From: Streptomyces albireticuli
Lineage (GTDB): Bacteria; Actinomycetota; Actinomycetes; Streptomycetales; Streptomycetaceae
Length of the DNA stretch: 64,000 nucleotides
Direction: 5' to 3'
Assembly: GCF_002192455.1 (NCBI RefSeq)
Contig: NZ_CP021744.1
Span: forward strand, 4,931,501-4,995,500
This document shows, piece by piece, positions 24,393-32,589 of this stretch (the stretch's first letter is position 1; each line of letters starts with the position of its first letter). The notes beneath the pieces were generated by a model. That model was given only the letters and a program-made list of their open reading frames with translations. It made no database searches and was not told where the DNA came from. Both the position numbers and the translations under genes were made by a program.

Positions 24393-25930
24393 ACAGCGTC
24401 GTCCTGAGCGCGAGCGCGACCGACACCACCGTCGCCACCACCGTCTTCGTCGTCTTCATGCTGCTCACCGTCGCGCTCGGCCTGCTGGCCGTCCGCGGCC
24501 GGGGCGCGGGCGGCGGCCTCGCCGAGTGGTCCGTGGGCGGCCGCAGCATGGGCACGGTCTTCATCTGGGTGCTGATGGCGGGCGAGGGCTACACCAGCTT
24601 CAGCTACCTCGGCGCGGCCGGCTGGGGCTACAACCACGGCGCGCCCGTGCTGTACGTCATCGCGTACATGTCCTGCGGCTACGCGCTCGGCTACGTCGTC
24701 GGCCCCACCCTCTGGTCGTACGCGCGCGAGCACGGCCTCGTCACCATCACCGACATGGTGGCCCACCGCTACAACCGGCCGTGGCTGGGCACGCTGGTCG
24801 CGGTCCTGGCGACGGTCTGCCTGCTGCCGTACATCCAGCTCCAGATCACCGGCATGGGCGTGGTCGTCTCCACGATCTCCTACGGCGCGATCAGCCTGAA
24901 CTGGGCGTACTTCATCGCCTTCGCCGTGACGACGGGCTTCGTCGTGGTGAGCGGCCTGCGCGGCAGCGCCTGGGTGTCCGTTCTCAAGGACGTCCTGGTC
25001 ATCGGGACGCTGGGCTTCCTCGCCGTCTATGTGCCGCTGCACTACTTCGACGGCTACGGCCCCTTCCTGGACCGGGTGGTGGCGGAGAAGCCGGACTGGC
25101 TGACGTTCACCGGCCACGGCGGCAGCGGCCTGGGCGGCAGCTGGTTCGTGACGACGAGCTTCCTCAACTCCCTGACGGTCGTCATCTTCCCGACGACCGT
25201 CGCCGGCTACCTCGGCGCCCGCAACGCCGACGCCCTGCGCCGCAACGCGGTGCTGCTGCCCTTCTACAACGTCCTGCTGTTCGTGCCGATGCTGCTCGGC
25301 ATGGCGGCGATCTTCGTGGTGCCGGGGCTCACCGGTCCGTCCTCCAACCTGGCGCTGTTCAAGCTGGTGGTGGACTCGCTGCCGGCCTGGACGGTCGGCG
25401 TGATCGGGGTCGCCGCGGCGCTCTCGTCGATCGTGCCGATGGCGGTGTTCATGCTGGTCATCGGCACGATGTGGGGGAAGAGCGTGCTCGGTGCGATCCC
25501 GCGGCTGGCCGGCCGCCCGGACCGGCAGCGGCTCGCCGCGCAGGTCGTCGTGGTGGTCGCGGGCGTCCTCGCCCTGATCCTCACCTATGCCACGCCCAAC
25601 ACTCTCGTACGCCTCTCCCTCATCTCCTACGAGGGCATGGCCCAGCTCGTCCCCATGATCCTGCTGGGGCTGCTGTGGCGGAAGCTGAATCTGTGGGGCG
25701 CGCTGAGCGGTCTCGCCGTGGGCGGGACGCTGGTGTGCGTGCTGGTCTTCACCGAGAACGATCCGGTGTGGGGCGTGAACGCGGGGGCCGTGGCGCTGGT
25801 CGCGAACGTCGCGGTGGCGCTGGCGGTGTCCTGGCTCGTCCCGGCGCCGGCCGACGCGCGGCCGGACGAGGAGGTACTCGCGAAGGACCCGGGACCGGAG
25901 GAGTCGGTCCCGGGCCGGGTGACGGTCTAG
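24389..25930 (+). CDS. Sodium:solute symporter family protein
   Basis: 513-residue SSS-family transporter with about 13 TMs. Recognisable parts are 'LAEWSVGGRSMGTVFIWVLMAGEGYTSF' region (split: 'EWSVGGRSMGTVFIW', 'GEGYTSFSYLGAAGWGY'), 'ISYGAISLNWAYFIAF' and 'NSLTVVIFPTTVAGYLGARN'. The DUF3311 partner and the 'GEGYTSFSYLGAAGW' segment are typical of a monocarboxylate/amino-acid-type branch. The substrate is not determined. It is coupled to the DUF3311 gene. Confidence 0.92.
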   Translation: MNSVVLSASATDTTVATTVFVVFMLLTVALGLLAVRGRGAGGGLAEWSVGGRSMGTVFIWVLMAGEGYTSFSYLGAAGWGYNHGAPVLYVIAYMSCGYALGYVVGPTLWSYAREHGLVTITDMVAHRYNRPWLGTLVAVLATVCLLPYIQLQITGMGVVVSTISYGAISLNWAYFIAFAVTTGFVVVSGLRGSAWVSVLKDVLVIGTLGFLAVYVPLHYFDGYGPFLDRVVAEKPDWLTFTGHGGSGLGGSWFVTTSFLNSLTVVIFPTTVAGYLGARNADALRRNAVLLPFYNVLLFVPMLLGMAAIFVVPGLTGPSSNLALFKLVVDSLPAWTVGVIGVAAALSSIVPMAVFMLVIGTMWGKSVLGAIPRLAGRPDRQRLAAQVVVVVAGVLALILTYATPNTLVRLSLISYEGMAQLVPMILLGLLWRKLNLWGALSGLAVGGTLVCVLVFTENDPVWGVNAGAVALVANVAVALAVSWLVPAPADARPDEEVLAKDPGPEESVPGRVTV

Positions 25931-25955
25931 GTGCCGTCGAGGGCGGCGGCCGCCG

Positions 25956-26372
25956 TCAGGGGGCGCCGCCGCCCTGGCCGGGGGGACCCTGCCCCTGGCC
26001 CAGCAGCCCGATGACGCGGCGGCCCAGCGCGCCCAGGGCGTGGGTCGCCGGCACCTTCTTGAGCATGAAGATCGAGGCCACGGAGGTCACGGGCAGTCCG
26101 CACAGCACCACGCACCATCCCGCCTGGTCCCTCAGGACCATCTGGTACCCGACCCAGAGATAGGCCAGGACCAGGCCGCCGGAAATGAAATGGCTCAGCG
26201 CCATGACGGCATTTCCCAGCACGACACCCCGGAAATGCAGCCGGGCGTCGAGGGTGATGGCGCGTATCGCCCTCCTCAGGGTCCGCTGATTGACGTTCTC
26301 CAGGTTCTTCGACAGCTCGATGATCTGGGCTGTGTCGACCTTTACGCTGATGGCTCCCCCGTTTCTGGCCAT
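25956..26372 (-). CDS. Unknown two-TM membrane protein
   Basis: 138-residue protein of no family I recognise. An N-terminal soluble part ('VDTAQIIELSKNLENVNQRTLRRAIRAITLDARLHFRG') precedes two hydrophobic segments ('NAVMALSHFISGGLVLAYLW', 'AGWCVVLCGLPVTSVASIFML') and a Gly/Pro/Gln-rich tail. Its ATG overlaps the TGA of the upstream gene (TGATG), so the two are coupled. Codon use is looser than that of the flanking genes. Confidence 0.7.
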   Translation of the reverse strand: MARNGGAISVKVDTAQIIELSKNLENVNQRTLRRAIRAITLDARLHFRGVVLGNAVMALSHFISGGLVLAYLWVGYQMVLRDQAGWCVVLCGLPVTSVASIFMLKKVPATHALGALGRRVIGLLGQGQGPPGQGGGAP

Positions 26373-27094
26373 CAGCTCGTCCCGCTCACATCCGAGGCGA
26401 TCCTGCGGAGGGTGCGGGTTATTAAATGGTTCTGATGGGCGGGTTTCGCGGCGTTGCCCACCAGGCTGGAGAAGGTGCGCTGTCTCTCCGGCTGCACCTC
26501 GGCGGGGGGAGACGTGCGCGACCGCTCGGCGTCGGTGTACTCGCGGACGATCTCCACGAGGATGGCGTCGGCGAGCTGGGGATCGCGCTCACTGCACCGC
26601 AGGAGGCGCGCGGCCTCCAGGTTCGACACGTGCTCGGCGGCCATGCCGCGCAGGGTGTCCTTCATCGGCGGGGCGGTCTGGAGCCGGAGTGCCCGCCGGG
26701 CCACGGACCGCCGGAGCGCGGCGTAGAAGATGAGGATGGCCGCGGTGGCGGCGGCCGAGACCGTGCACACCCCGATCAGCGGCCACTTGGCGTCGCTCGC
26801 GAAGGCCAGCGAGCAGAATCCCAGGGTCGAGACCGCCGAGAGGAAGCTGCCGGCCACCGCCACCAGACGGAGCCTGGTGAGGTCGGGATTTCTTTCGGCG
26901 TCATCGCGCCGCCGCGCGCTCGCGGCCTCGGCGATCTGCTTTCCTTCTTCTTCCCGCAGGGCGGCCAGCAGTGCGGCGGCCCCTTCGTCGAAGCTTCGCG
27001 CCCGCGTTATTCGAGAGCCCTCCCGGTCGGAATTCATCCGGCCCGGTGGATCGAGAACGCTGAGCACGCCTAAGGCGAATTCTTTTCTCCGCAT
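26372..27094 (-). CDS. Unknown membrane protein with two TTA (bldA-dependent) codons
   Basis: 240-residue protein of no recognised family, with two adjacent TMs in the middle ('LVAVAGSFLSAVSTLGFCSLAFA', 'LIGVCTVSAAATAAILIFYAAL') and a helical C-terminal part ('MAAEHVSNLEAARLLRCSER'). Codon 8 is TTA (27073-27071) and a second TTA lies at 26425-26423 near the C-terminus; TTA needs the bldA tRNA and is very rare in streptomycetes. Start 27094 has a GGGGG RBS; ATG 27037 would drop only the first TTA. It is coupled to the gene at 25956. The TTA codons and relaxed third positions suggest late or developmental expression, or recent acquisition. Confidence 0.75.
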   Translation of the reverse strand: MRRKEFALGVLSVLDPPGRMNSDREGSRITRARSFDEGAAALLAALREEEGKQIAEAASARRRDDAERNPDLTRLRLVAVAGSFLSAVSTLGFCSLAFASDAKWPLIGVCTVSAAATAAILIFYAALRRSVARRALRLQTAPPMKDTLRGMAAEHVSNLEAARLLRCSERDPQLADAILVEIVREYTDAERSRTSPPAEVQPERQRTFSSLVGNAAKPAHQNHLITRTLRRIASDVSGTS

Positions 27095-27501
27095 GGTGCC
27101 CCCAGAGGTATCTTGAGCCTACCCAACGTAGCAGATCGTCAACCTTCGGTGAACCTATGTGGAAAGGTCTGTCGAAGCCTGTAGTACGTGTATGGGAGGC
27201 GTTCCGGTTGAGCTTAGGGATTACTCGACCGTAAGGAGTTCTTCCGTTCCCGGCGGAACGATTCTTCTCATGTCGCGGATCGATTTTCCGCTCGAATGTT
27301 CGGGGTGTGGTGGGTGGGTCGCGGGGGTGCGAGGTGAGGGGGAGGGGCGGCGGAGGGGTACTGGGTGGGCGCCCGGCAGGCCGCTGACGGGCGTCCGGTG
27401 CGGGCGACGGCCGAGTCGGTCGCTTGTCAGTGCGGTGGTCTAACATCGGGACGAGTGTGTGGAGTGACGTGAAGTCATGTGACAAGAGGGAGGGGGTCCT
27501 G
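27095..27501. other. 407-bp intergenic region, no gene seen
   Basis: Divergent region between the TTA-containing gene and the DUF6412-like gene. The stretch 27120-27300 is noticeably less GC-rich than its surroundings and holds a small dyad TTCCG/CGGAA near 27243-27259. No convincing RNA gene or coding region was found. Confidence 0.5.
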
Positions 27502-27837
27502 GTGAGCGCTGCGGTCCGTGCGCACGCCGGCGTGCTCCTCTTCCTGCTGGCGGAGCTCCTGCTCGGCCAGAGCGGCCTGATGGGCGCCGTAGCCGTCGCA
27601 CTCACCGCGAGCGCCGTCGCGGTCTCCGCCGTCTCCGCGCTCCTGCTCTACGCCGCGGTCGCCGCCGCCCGCACGGGCGGCCCCCTCACGCCGACGCGCA
27701 TACGCACGACGATGCGGGACCGCGAGCTGCGCACGGCGTTCCTCGCCCAGCGCGACCCCGATGCCAGGGGCCGCCGCAGGCCCCGCGCGCCCGGCCGTCC
27801 CCTCCGGACGGGCCGTACGGGCGCGCTCTGCTACTGA
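27502..27837 (+). CDS. Small membrane protein upstream of yidC (DUF6412-like)
   Basis: 111-residue protein with two or three TMs ('AGVLLFLLAELLLGQSGLMGAVAVALTASAVAV' region) and an Arg/Pro-rich cytoplasmic tail. GTG start at 27502 follows GGAGGGGG; the longer open frame upstream lacks an RBS. Small proteins of this type commonly precede a secondary YidC/Oxa1 gene in streptomycetes, as here at 126 bp. It may help membrane insertion, by association only. Confidence 0.75.
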   Translation: MSAAVRAHAGVLLFLLAELLLGQSGLMGAVAVALTASAVAVSAVSALLLYAAVAAARTGGPLTPTRIRTTMRDRELRTAFLAQRDPDARGRRRPRAPGRPLRTGRTGALCY

Positions 27838-27963
27838 CCGGGCGATTCCGGATCCACTCCGGTTCCGCTCCTGTCGGTGCCACGACGAAGCGCCGGCCCC
27901 TACGGCTCGTCATGTCGACGAATTCACTTTTCCCGACACGACGAGACCCCCGGAGGGCTCTCC

Positions 27964-28776
27964 ATGTCCGCGTTCACCTTTTCCGTTTCGCTTTTTCCCA
28001 CGCTCTTCTCCTCGCTCGGTTCGCTGCTCCTGAAGGTGGGTGAGGAGCTCGCTCCGCTCTTCGGCGCCTCCGGCACGGCGGCGGCGGTCGTCCTGCTCAC
28101 CCTCCTCGTGCGGCTCGCCCTGCACCCGCTGGCCCGGTCCGCGGCCCGTGGTGACCGGGCGCGGGCCGAACTCGCCCCTCGCGTCGCCGAACTCCGCCGG
28201 AAGCACGCCCGTGACCCCGAGCGGATGATGCGGGCGGTGCGCGAACTCCACGCGAAGGCGGGCGTCTCCCAGTTCGCGGGCATCGGGCCGGTGCTCGCGC
28301 AGGCGCCGGTGCTGTTCGCGATGTTCCACCTGTTCTCCACCGGCTCCGGCGGTGCGGAACTGCTGGACCGCACGCTGCTCGGCACCCGGCTGGGCGGCCG
28401 CTGGGCGGACGCCCTCGGGGCCGGCGGGCCGTTCGGGGCGCAGGGCCTGGTGTACGTGGGGCTGTTCGCGCTGGTCGCGGCCGTGGCCACCTGGACGTAC
28501 CGGACGGCGCGCGCGGCGGCGAAGGCCGGCGCCGGAGCGGATGCCGGTGCCGGGCCGGACGCCCTGCCGGGCATGGCCGGGTTCGCCAAGGTGGCCCCGC
28601 TGCTGTCCTTCGGCATGCTCGTCACGGTGGCCCTGGTGCCGCTCGCCGCCGGGCTCTACCTGGTGACCAGCAGCACCTGGACCGCGGCCGAGCGGGCCTT
28701 CCTGCGCAAGCTGCGCACACCGGACGCGACAGCGCCCGCCGGGGGCCGGGGACGCCGTCACGGTTCCGCCACGTAA
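27964..28776 (+). CDS. yidC: YidC/Oxa1 family membrane insertase paralogue
   Basis: 270-residue insertase core that inserts proteins into the membrane with or without Sec. Five hydrophobic segments are seen with the family pattern 'VVLLTLLVRLALHPLARSA' (containing the conserved groove Arg in 'LLVRLALHPL'), the cytoplasmic hairpin 'LAPRVAELRRKHARDPERMM' and 'FAGIGPVLAQAPVLFAMFHLFS'. It is shorter than the main actinobacterial YidC near oriC, so it is a paralogue. It is next to the small membrane protein at 27502. Confidence 0.9.
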   Translation: MSAFTFSVSLFPTLFSSLGSLLLKVGEELAPLFGASGTAAAVVLLTLLVRLALHPLARSAARGDRARAELAPRVAELRRKHARDPERMMRAVRELHAKAGVSQFAGIGPVLAQAPVLFAMFHLFSTGSGGAELLDRTLLGTRLGGRWADALGAGGPFGAQGLVYVGLFALVAAVATWTYRTARAAAKAGAGADAGAGPDALPGMAGFAKVAPLLSFGMLVTVALVPLAAGLYLVTSSTWTAAERAFLRKLRTPDATAPAGGRGRRHGSAT

Positions 28777-28913
28777 CCGTCCACAGGCCGAAAGGGCTCT
28801 TGCGGAGAGCTCCTCCGTTCTTGCACGATCAAGCGGTCGCTCGATGGCCGTCCCCATCGGCCGGCCCGGACGGGCCTGTCCGGGCCGACCCTACGACCTC
28901 GGGAGACGTCACC

Positions 28914-29783
28914 ATGAAGCTGCTGCGTGTGGGACCCGCGGGCGGCGAACGCCCGGCGCTGCTGGAGGACGACGGGACGCTGCGCGACCTGTCGTCCGTC
29001 GTGCCCGACGTGGACGGCCGGCTGCTGGCCGACCGGGCCGCGCTGGAGCGCGTACGGGCCTCCGTCGGCGCCCGGATACTCCCCGTCCTCGACCCCGTCG
29101 GCCTGCGGACCGGCCCGCCCGTCGCCCGTATCGGCAAGATCGTCGGGGTGGGCGTGAACTACCGCGACCTCGCCGCCGAGACGCGCGTCCCCATACCCGC
29201 GGAGCCCGTGCTCTTCCTGAAGGCCCCCGACACGGTCGTCGGCCCGGACGACACCGTGCTCGTCCCTTACGGCAGCGAGAAGACGGACTGGGAAGTGGAA
29301 CTGGCCGTCGTCATCGGCCGCACGGCCCGCCTCCTGGACACCGACGAGGAAGCCCTCGCCGCCGTCGCCGGCTACACCGTCGTCCACGACGTCACGGAGC
29401 GCGCCTTCCAGTTCGAGCGCGGCGGCAGCTGGGACAAGGGCAAGAACTGCGAGACCTTCACCCCGCTCGGCCCCTGGCTCGTCACCCCCGACGAGATACC
29501 CGACCCGCAGGCCCTCTCCCTGCGCCTGTGGGTCAACGACACGCTCATGCAGGACGGCACCACCGCCGACCAGATCTTCCCCGTCGCCCACGTCGTCCGG
29601 TACGTCAGCCGGTTCATGACCCTGTACCCCGGCGACGTCATCACCACCGGCACCCCGGCCGGCTCCGCCGTCGGCCGCCCCGAACCCAAGCCGTTCCTGA
29701 GGGCCGGGGACGTGGTGGAGCTGGAGGTCGAGGGCCTCGGCCGCCAGCGGCAGGAGCTGAAGGACGCGCGTCCGGGCGAGTGA
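28914..29783 (+). CDS. Fumarylacetoacetate hydrolase family protein
   Basis: 289-residue FAH-fold metal-dependent enzyme. Key segments: 'IGKIVGVGVNYRDLAAE', 'PAEPVLFLKAPDTVVGPDD', metal ligands in 'DWEVELAVVIGR' and 'VVHDVTERAFQFERGGSWDKGKNCETF' region, and 'YVSRFMTLYPGDVITTGTPAG'. Relatives cleave or decarboxylate acylpyruvates and aromatic-ring-cleavage products. Specific substrate is unknown and no pathway genes adjoin. Start 28914 with GGGAGA upstream was chosen over the longer open frame. Confidence 0.92.
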   Translation: MKLLRVGPAGGERPALLEDDGTLRDLSSVVPDVDGRLLADRAALERVRASVGARILPVLDPVGLRTGPPVARIGKIVGVGVNYRDLAAETRVPIPAEPVLFLKAPDTVVGPDDTVLVPYGSEKTDWEVELAVVIGRTARLLDTDEEALAAVAGYTVVHDVTERAFQFERGGSWDKGKNCETFTPLGPWLVTPDEIPDPQALSLRLWVNDTLMQDGTTADQIFPVAHVVRYVSRFMTLYPGDVITTGTPAGSAVGRPEPKPFLRAGDVVELEVEGLGRQRQELKDARPGE

Positions 29784-29835
29784 ATGGGGCGTGCGCCGCG
29801 TTCTGAATTGTCTCCAAATCGGCATATAGCCGGAT

Positions 29836-30177
29836 ATGCATAGGAGCGTGAGAGCAACGCCCCGCCGCCACCGCCGCCGGCCCTGCCGCGTCGGTCCGGC
29901 CGCCGCGGTACTGGTGGCCGTCGCGGCCACGTTCTTGTTCTGCGCGTTCACCATGCCGGGGCGGGTGCGGGCGCCCGAACCGGTCGTGGTGCGGATTCCT
30001 ATGCCGGCCCTGGTCTCGGACCCGGCGCCGGAGCCGGAGCCTGTGCAGGCACGCCTGCCCGGCATGCCGCACAGTGGCCCGCCGATGGGGCGGCACATGA
30101 TGGTGGGCGGGGTGCTGGTGGTTCTGGGGGCGGCGGTGGGGGCGCTGGGGTTGTATCAGGCGCGCCGGGACGATTGA
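29836..30177 (+). CDS. Small predicted two-TM protein
   Basis: 113-residue protein with a basic N-terminus, a TM ('AAVLVAVAATFLFCAFTM'), a Pro-rich extracytoplasmic linker ('PAPEPEPVQARLPGMPH') and a second TM ('MMVGGVLVVLGAAVGALGLY'). No family recognised. Its 3' end overlaps the convergent DUF397 gene by 22 bp. Confidence 0.6.
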   Translation: MHRSVRATPRRHRRRPCRVGPAAAVLVAVAATFLFCAFTMPGRVRAPEPVVVRIPMPALVSDPAPEPEPVQARLPGMPHSGPPMGRHMMVGGVLVVLGAAVGALGLYQARRDD

Positions 30178-30383
30178 GCCCGGAGGGCTCCGGTGCGTAT
30201 GGAGTGCAGGAAGGTTGCCCAGGCGTGGGGTGTGAAGACGAACGCGCCTCGGAGGCGGTCTTTGCTGTCGCCTATGGCGACGAGGTCGTTGGCGATCAGC
30301 TGTGCCTCGACGCAATTGTCACCCTCGTCGATGCTGTACGAGGACTTGCGCCACCCGCAGTGGGGAAGATTGTGGACTGCCAC
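30156..30383 (-). CDS. DUF397 protein
   Basis: 75-residue protein with the DUF397 pattern: 'WRKSSYSIDEGDNCVEAQL', 'LVAIGDSKD' and 'FTPHAWATFL'. In streptomycetes these small acidic proteins pair with XRE/DUF5753 regulators, as here with the gene 10 bp upstream, and in characterised cases (WhiJ-type loci) modulate the regulator's DNA binding. Such pairs affect development and antibiotic production. Confidence 0.92.
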   Translation of the reverse strand: MAVHNLPHCGWRKSSYSIDEGDNCVEAQLIANDLVAIGDSKDRLRGAFVFTPHAWATFLHSIRTGALRAQSSRRA

Positions 30384-30393
30384 AGGACCTACC

Positions 30394-31260
30394 TCACTCC
30401 CGTTCCAGTTCGTGTGAGACCGAGGCGATTAGCTCGGCGGACTTCCGAGGCGACAGTGCGGAAGCTTGCAGTCGTTCGAACGCCTTCCTGTACTTCGCCG
30501 CCGTCTCATCCTCCTCCGAGTACAGGTCGCCATGAAGGTAGGCCACCTGCACAACATCGAAGTCCAATGGGTCGGGGTAGGAGTACAGGACGAAGGACCC
30601 GCCTGCGCTCGTGAACTCGCTCTGGGAGTAGGGGATGATCTGGATCGTGACGTCCGGGGTCTCGCCCAGCGTCAGCAGGTGCCTGAGCTGCTCGATCAAT
30701 ACCTTGGGGCCGCCGATCTGCTGTCGGATGACGCCTTCCGTCATGACTGCCGTGTAGCGCGGTGGGTTCCCTCTGAGGAAGATGCTCTGTCGACTCATCC
30801 GGATGTCAACATGGAAATTGAGCCTCTGTGCGGACAACTCCGGTGAGCTGCCCGCGATTACGGCGGTTGCATATTCCTGGGTCTGAAGCAGCCCGGGGAT
30901 CACTCGCGACTGGAACACCGCGATTCTCGCCGCGTCGGACTCCAAGGTCAGCGCTTCCTTGAAGTCGTCGGTGAACGTATCGCCGTGCTGGCGCCACCAA
31001 TTGCGCCCGGTGCCTTCGGCGGAGAGCGCGATGAGCCATTGACGAAGCTTTTCGTCCTCGGCCCCGTAGAGGGTGAACAGGGTCTCAAGCTCAAGCCGGG
31101 TCACCCGGTGCCGCCCGGTCTCCTGGCGGCTGATCTTCGTGCGCTCCCCGTGGATGGCTCTCGCCGCCTCTTCGATCGAGACGCTGGCCGCTTCGCGGAG
31201 GGCTCTCAGCTCGGCGCCCAGCTTCCGACGGCGGGCTGTGCGGCGTGCTGAATACCCCAT
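30394..31260 (-). CDS. XRE-family regulator with DUF5753 domain
   Basis: 288-residue WhiJ-like regulator. N-terminal helix-turn-helix: 'GAELRALREAASVSIEEAARAI' and 'ERTKISRQETGRHRV'. The C-terminal DUF5753 domain has 'VFQSRVIPGLLQTQEYA', 'IRQQIGGPKVLIEQLRHL' and 'VTIQIIPYSQSEF'. The start at 31260 follows GGGAGG with six-base spacing. The frame contains the rare CTA codon. It forms an operon with DUF397 and faces two small genes across a divergent promoter that holds the dyad at 31343-31367. Confidence 0.93.
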   Translation of the reverse strand: MGYSARRTARRRKLGAELRALREAASVSIEEAARAIHGERTKISRQETGRHRVTRLELETLFTLYGAEDEKLRQWLIALSAEGTGRNWWRQHGDTFTDDFKEALTLESDAARIAVFQSRVIPGLLQTQEYATAVIAGSSPELSAQRLNFHVDIRMSRQSIFLRGNPPRYTAVMTEGVIRQQIGGPKVLIEQLRHLLTLGETPDVTIQIIPYSQSEFTSAGGSFVLYSYPDPLDFDVVQVAYLHGDLYSEEDETAAKYRKAFERLQASALSPRKSAELIASVSHELERE

Positions 31261-31342
31261 GTCCATCCTCCCTTGCCGACTGTGCGCTGCCCAGTTTGGT
31301 GCAGGGGTGCCGGGTGGTTCGAGCACGGATGTGGTCGTCACT

Positions 31343-31367
31343 CACAGGGGTGAACTACTCCCCTGTG
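31343..31367. promoter_or_regulatory. Palindromic candidate operator for the XRE/DUF397 locus
   Basis: Perfect arms CACAGGGG (31343-31350) and CCCCTGTG (31360-31367) with a nine-base spacer lie in the divergent region between the XRE regulator (31260) and the gene at 31465. An autoregulatory site is inferred. Confidence 0.5.
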
Positions 31368-31464
31368 CAGTGGAATTGGTTGCGGTTGGTGAACGGGCAG
31401 GGGCATTGTGGGAGGGCGGACACGGTGCGTGACGACCCGACGGGTTGGGGGAAGGCGAACAGTG

Positions 31465-31824
31465 ATGTACAGGAACGGTGCATTCGTGGTGGACACCCGT
31501 GAGGGGCGGCTCGCGCAGGTGATCGACGGTGTGGGGAAGCGCGTCAACGTGCGCCGGCCGGGTGGAGGAATGGAATGGGAAGTCCCCTTCGCCGACCTGC
31601 GGTTGGCGACGCGCGAGGAACGTCAGGCCGCAGGGCTCTGGCCGCCGGAACCGGTCGGCGCGCTCTATGGATGCCCCACCTGCCCGGAACTGATGGCCGC
31701 TTGGCGGGAGGCCAACGCCGGTGGGGACGAGGTCAAAGCGGGAGACGCGCTCGTAGCGCAGCGTAGGCACTGGCGGGCGCACATGAGGACGGGAAACGTG
31801 GCGTCGACGGGAGGGATGGCGTGA
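31465..31824 (+). CDS. Small protein of the XRE/DUF397 locus
   Basis: 119-residue protein. The N-terminal half ('MYRNGAFVVDTREGRLAQVI', 'GGGMEWEVPFADLRLAT') looks like a small beta-barrel fold. The second half has C-x-x-C in 'GALYGCPTCPEL' and a helical tail. Proteins with this opening are often seen next to XRE/DUF397 genes in streptomycetes; the function is unknown. It starts at ATG 31465 after GAAGG. Its stop overlaps the next start (GTGA). Confidence 0.75.
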   Translation: MYRNGAFVVDTREGRLAQVIDGVGKRVNVRRPGGGMEWEVPFADLRLATREERQAAGLWPPEPVGALYGCPTCPELMAAWREANAGGDEVKAGDALVAQRRHWRAHMRTGNVASTGGMA

Positions 31825-32075
31825 GGAAGTGCGAACACAGGGGCCGGTGGACCCACCGCGCAGGCGAGTCACGGTGCGAGGAGTGCGGAACGGTCCGTTT
31901 CACGGACTACGGGCCGCTGCGGCTGCCGGAACCGCCGGACGCCGTCAAGCCGGACCCGGCGCGGGCAAGAAGAACGGACGTCGCGGCAGCGCTATGGGTG
32001 GCGAGGATGCCGAGACGCAGGGAGTGGTGGAGCGTCGTCACGCCGACGCCGACGTGGGCGCTACAGACGGCCTGA
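31821..32075 (+). CDS. Small zinc-ribbon-like protein (DUF6255-like)
   Basis: 84-residue protein with Cys/His ligands in 'CEHRGRWTHRAGESRCEECG' and the following 'TVRFTDYGPLRLPEP', resembling the short Streptomyces DUF6255 family. The GTG start at 31821 overlaps the preceding stop, so the two genes are coupled. Its C-terminal 35 residues are Arg/Trp-rich and not conserved-looking. Confidence 0.7.
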   Translation: MRKCEHRGRWTHRAGESRCEECGTVRFTDYGPLRLPEPPDAVKPDPARARRTDVAAALWVARMPRRREWWSVVTPTPTWALQTA

Positions 32076-32106
32076 CGGCGGCGAACCGTACCGTACCCGT
32101 GCGGCT

Positions 32107-32487
32107 TCAGCCGGCGCCCGCGCCGGCCTCGTACGACTCGCGGGCGTCGAGGAGTTCGTCCCAGTGCTCCTCGGCCCAGGCGCAGGCCGCGGCCATGGGC
32201 TGGAGCATGCTGCGGCCGAGCGGGGTCAGCTCGTACTCGACGTGGGGGGTGGCCTCGTCGAAGACGGTGCGCTTGACCAGGCCGTCGCGTTCGAGGGAGC
32301 GGAGGGACTGGGTGAGGACCTTGGGCGTGACGCGGGCCAGGGGCACGCGCAGTTCGGAGAAGCGGCGCGGGCCTTGCTCCAGGCAGCGGATGACGAGCGC
32401 GGCCCACTTGTCGCCGAACCGGATCGGGTTGAGCGTCGACGGGCACAGTTCGGCGTCGAACATATCGGCGGGCAGCGGCTCCTTCAT
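32107..32487 (-). CDS. HxlR-family transcriptional regulator
   Basis: 126-residue winged-helix regulator. Typical features: 'NPIRFGDKWAALVIRCLEQGPRRFSELR', 'VTPKVLTQSLRSLERDGLVKR' (recognition helix and wing) and 'VEYELTPLGRSMLQPM', each here within the expected order. The cysteine 'AELCPSTL' near the N-terminus could be the redox/electrophile sensor found in many HxlR proteins. It is divergent from the reductase at 32590, which it probably controls through the 32501-32522 dyad. Confidence 0.92.
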   Translation of the reverse strand: MKEPLPADMFDAELCPSTLNPIRFGDKWAALVIRCLEQGPRRFSELRVPLARVTPKVLTQSLRSLERDGLVKRTVFDEATPHVEYELTPLGRSMLQPMAAACAWAEEHWDELLDARESYEAGAGAG

Positions 32488-32500
32488 GGCCTCACGATAG

Positions 32501-32522
32501 CCGGTATCCGGGAGGTAACCGG
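32501..32522. promoter_or_regulatory. Candidate HxlR operator
   Basis: CCGGT...ACCGG arms flank GGTATCCGGGAGGTAACC between the divergent HxlR (32487) and reductase (32590) starts. HxlR proteins often bind such GTA/TAC-containing dyads. Inference. Confidence 0.4.
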
Positions 32523-32589
32523 GGCCGTGGATAACGTCCGGGGTACCGGTCGGGCGCACGGCTCCGGCCCTGGTGAGAGGCGGTTCGTC

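Noticed and set aside
27159..27443. 94-residue open frame in the 27.1-27.5 kb gap
   Set aside because: No RBS, no family resemblance and biased C-terminus; treated as non-coding.
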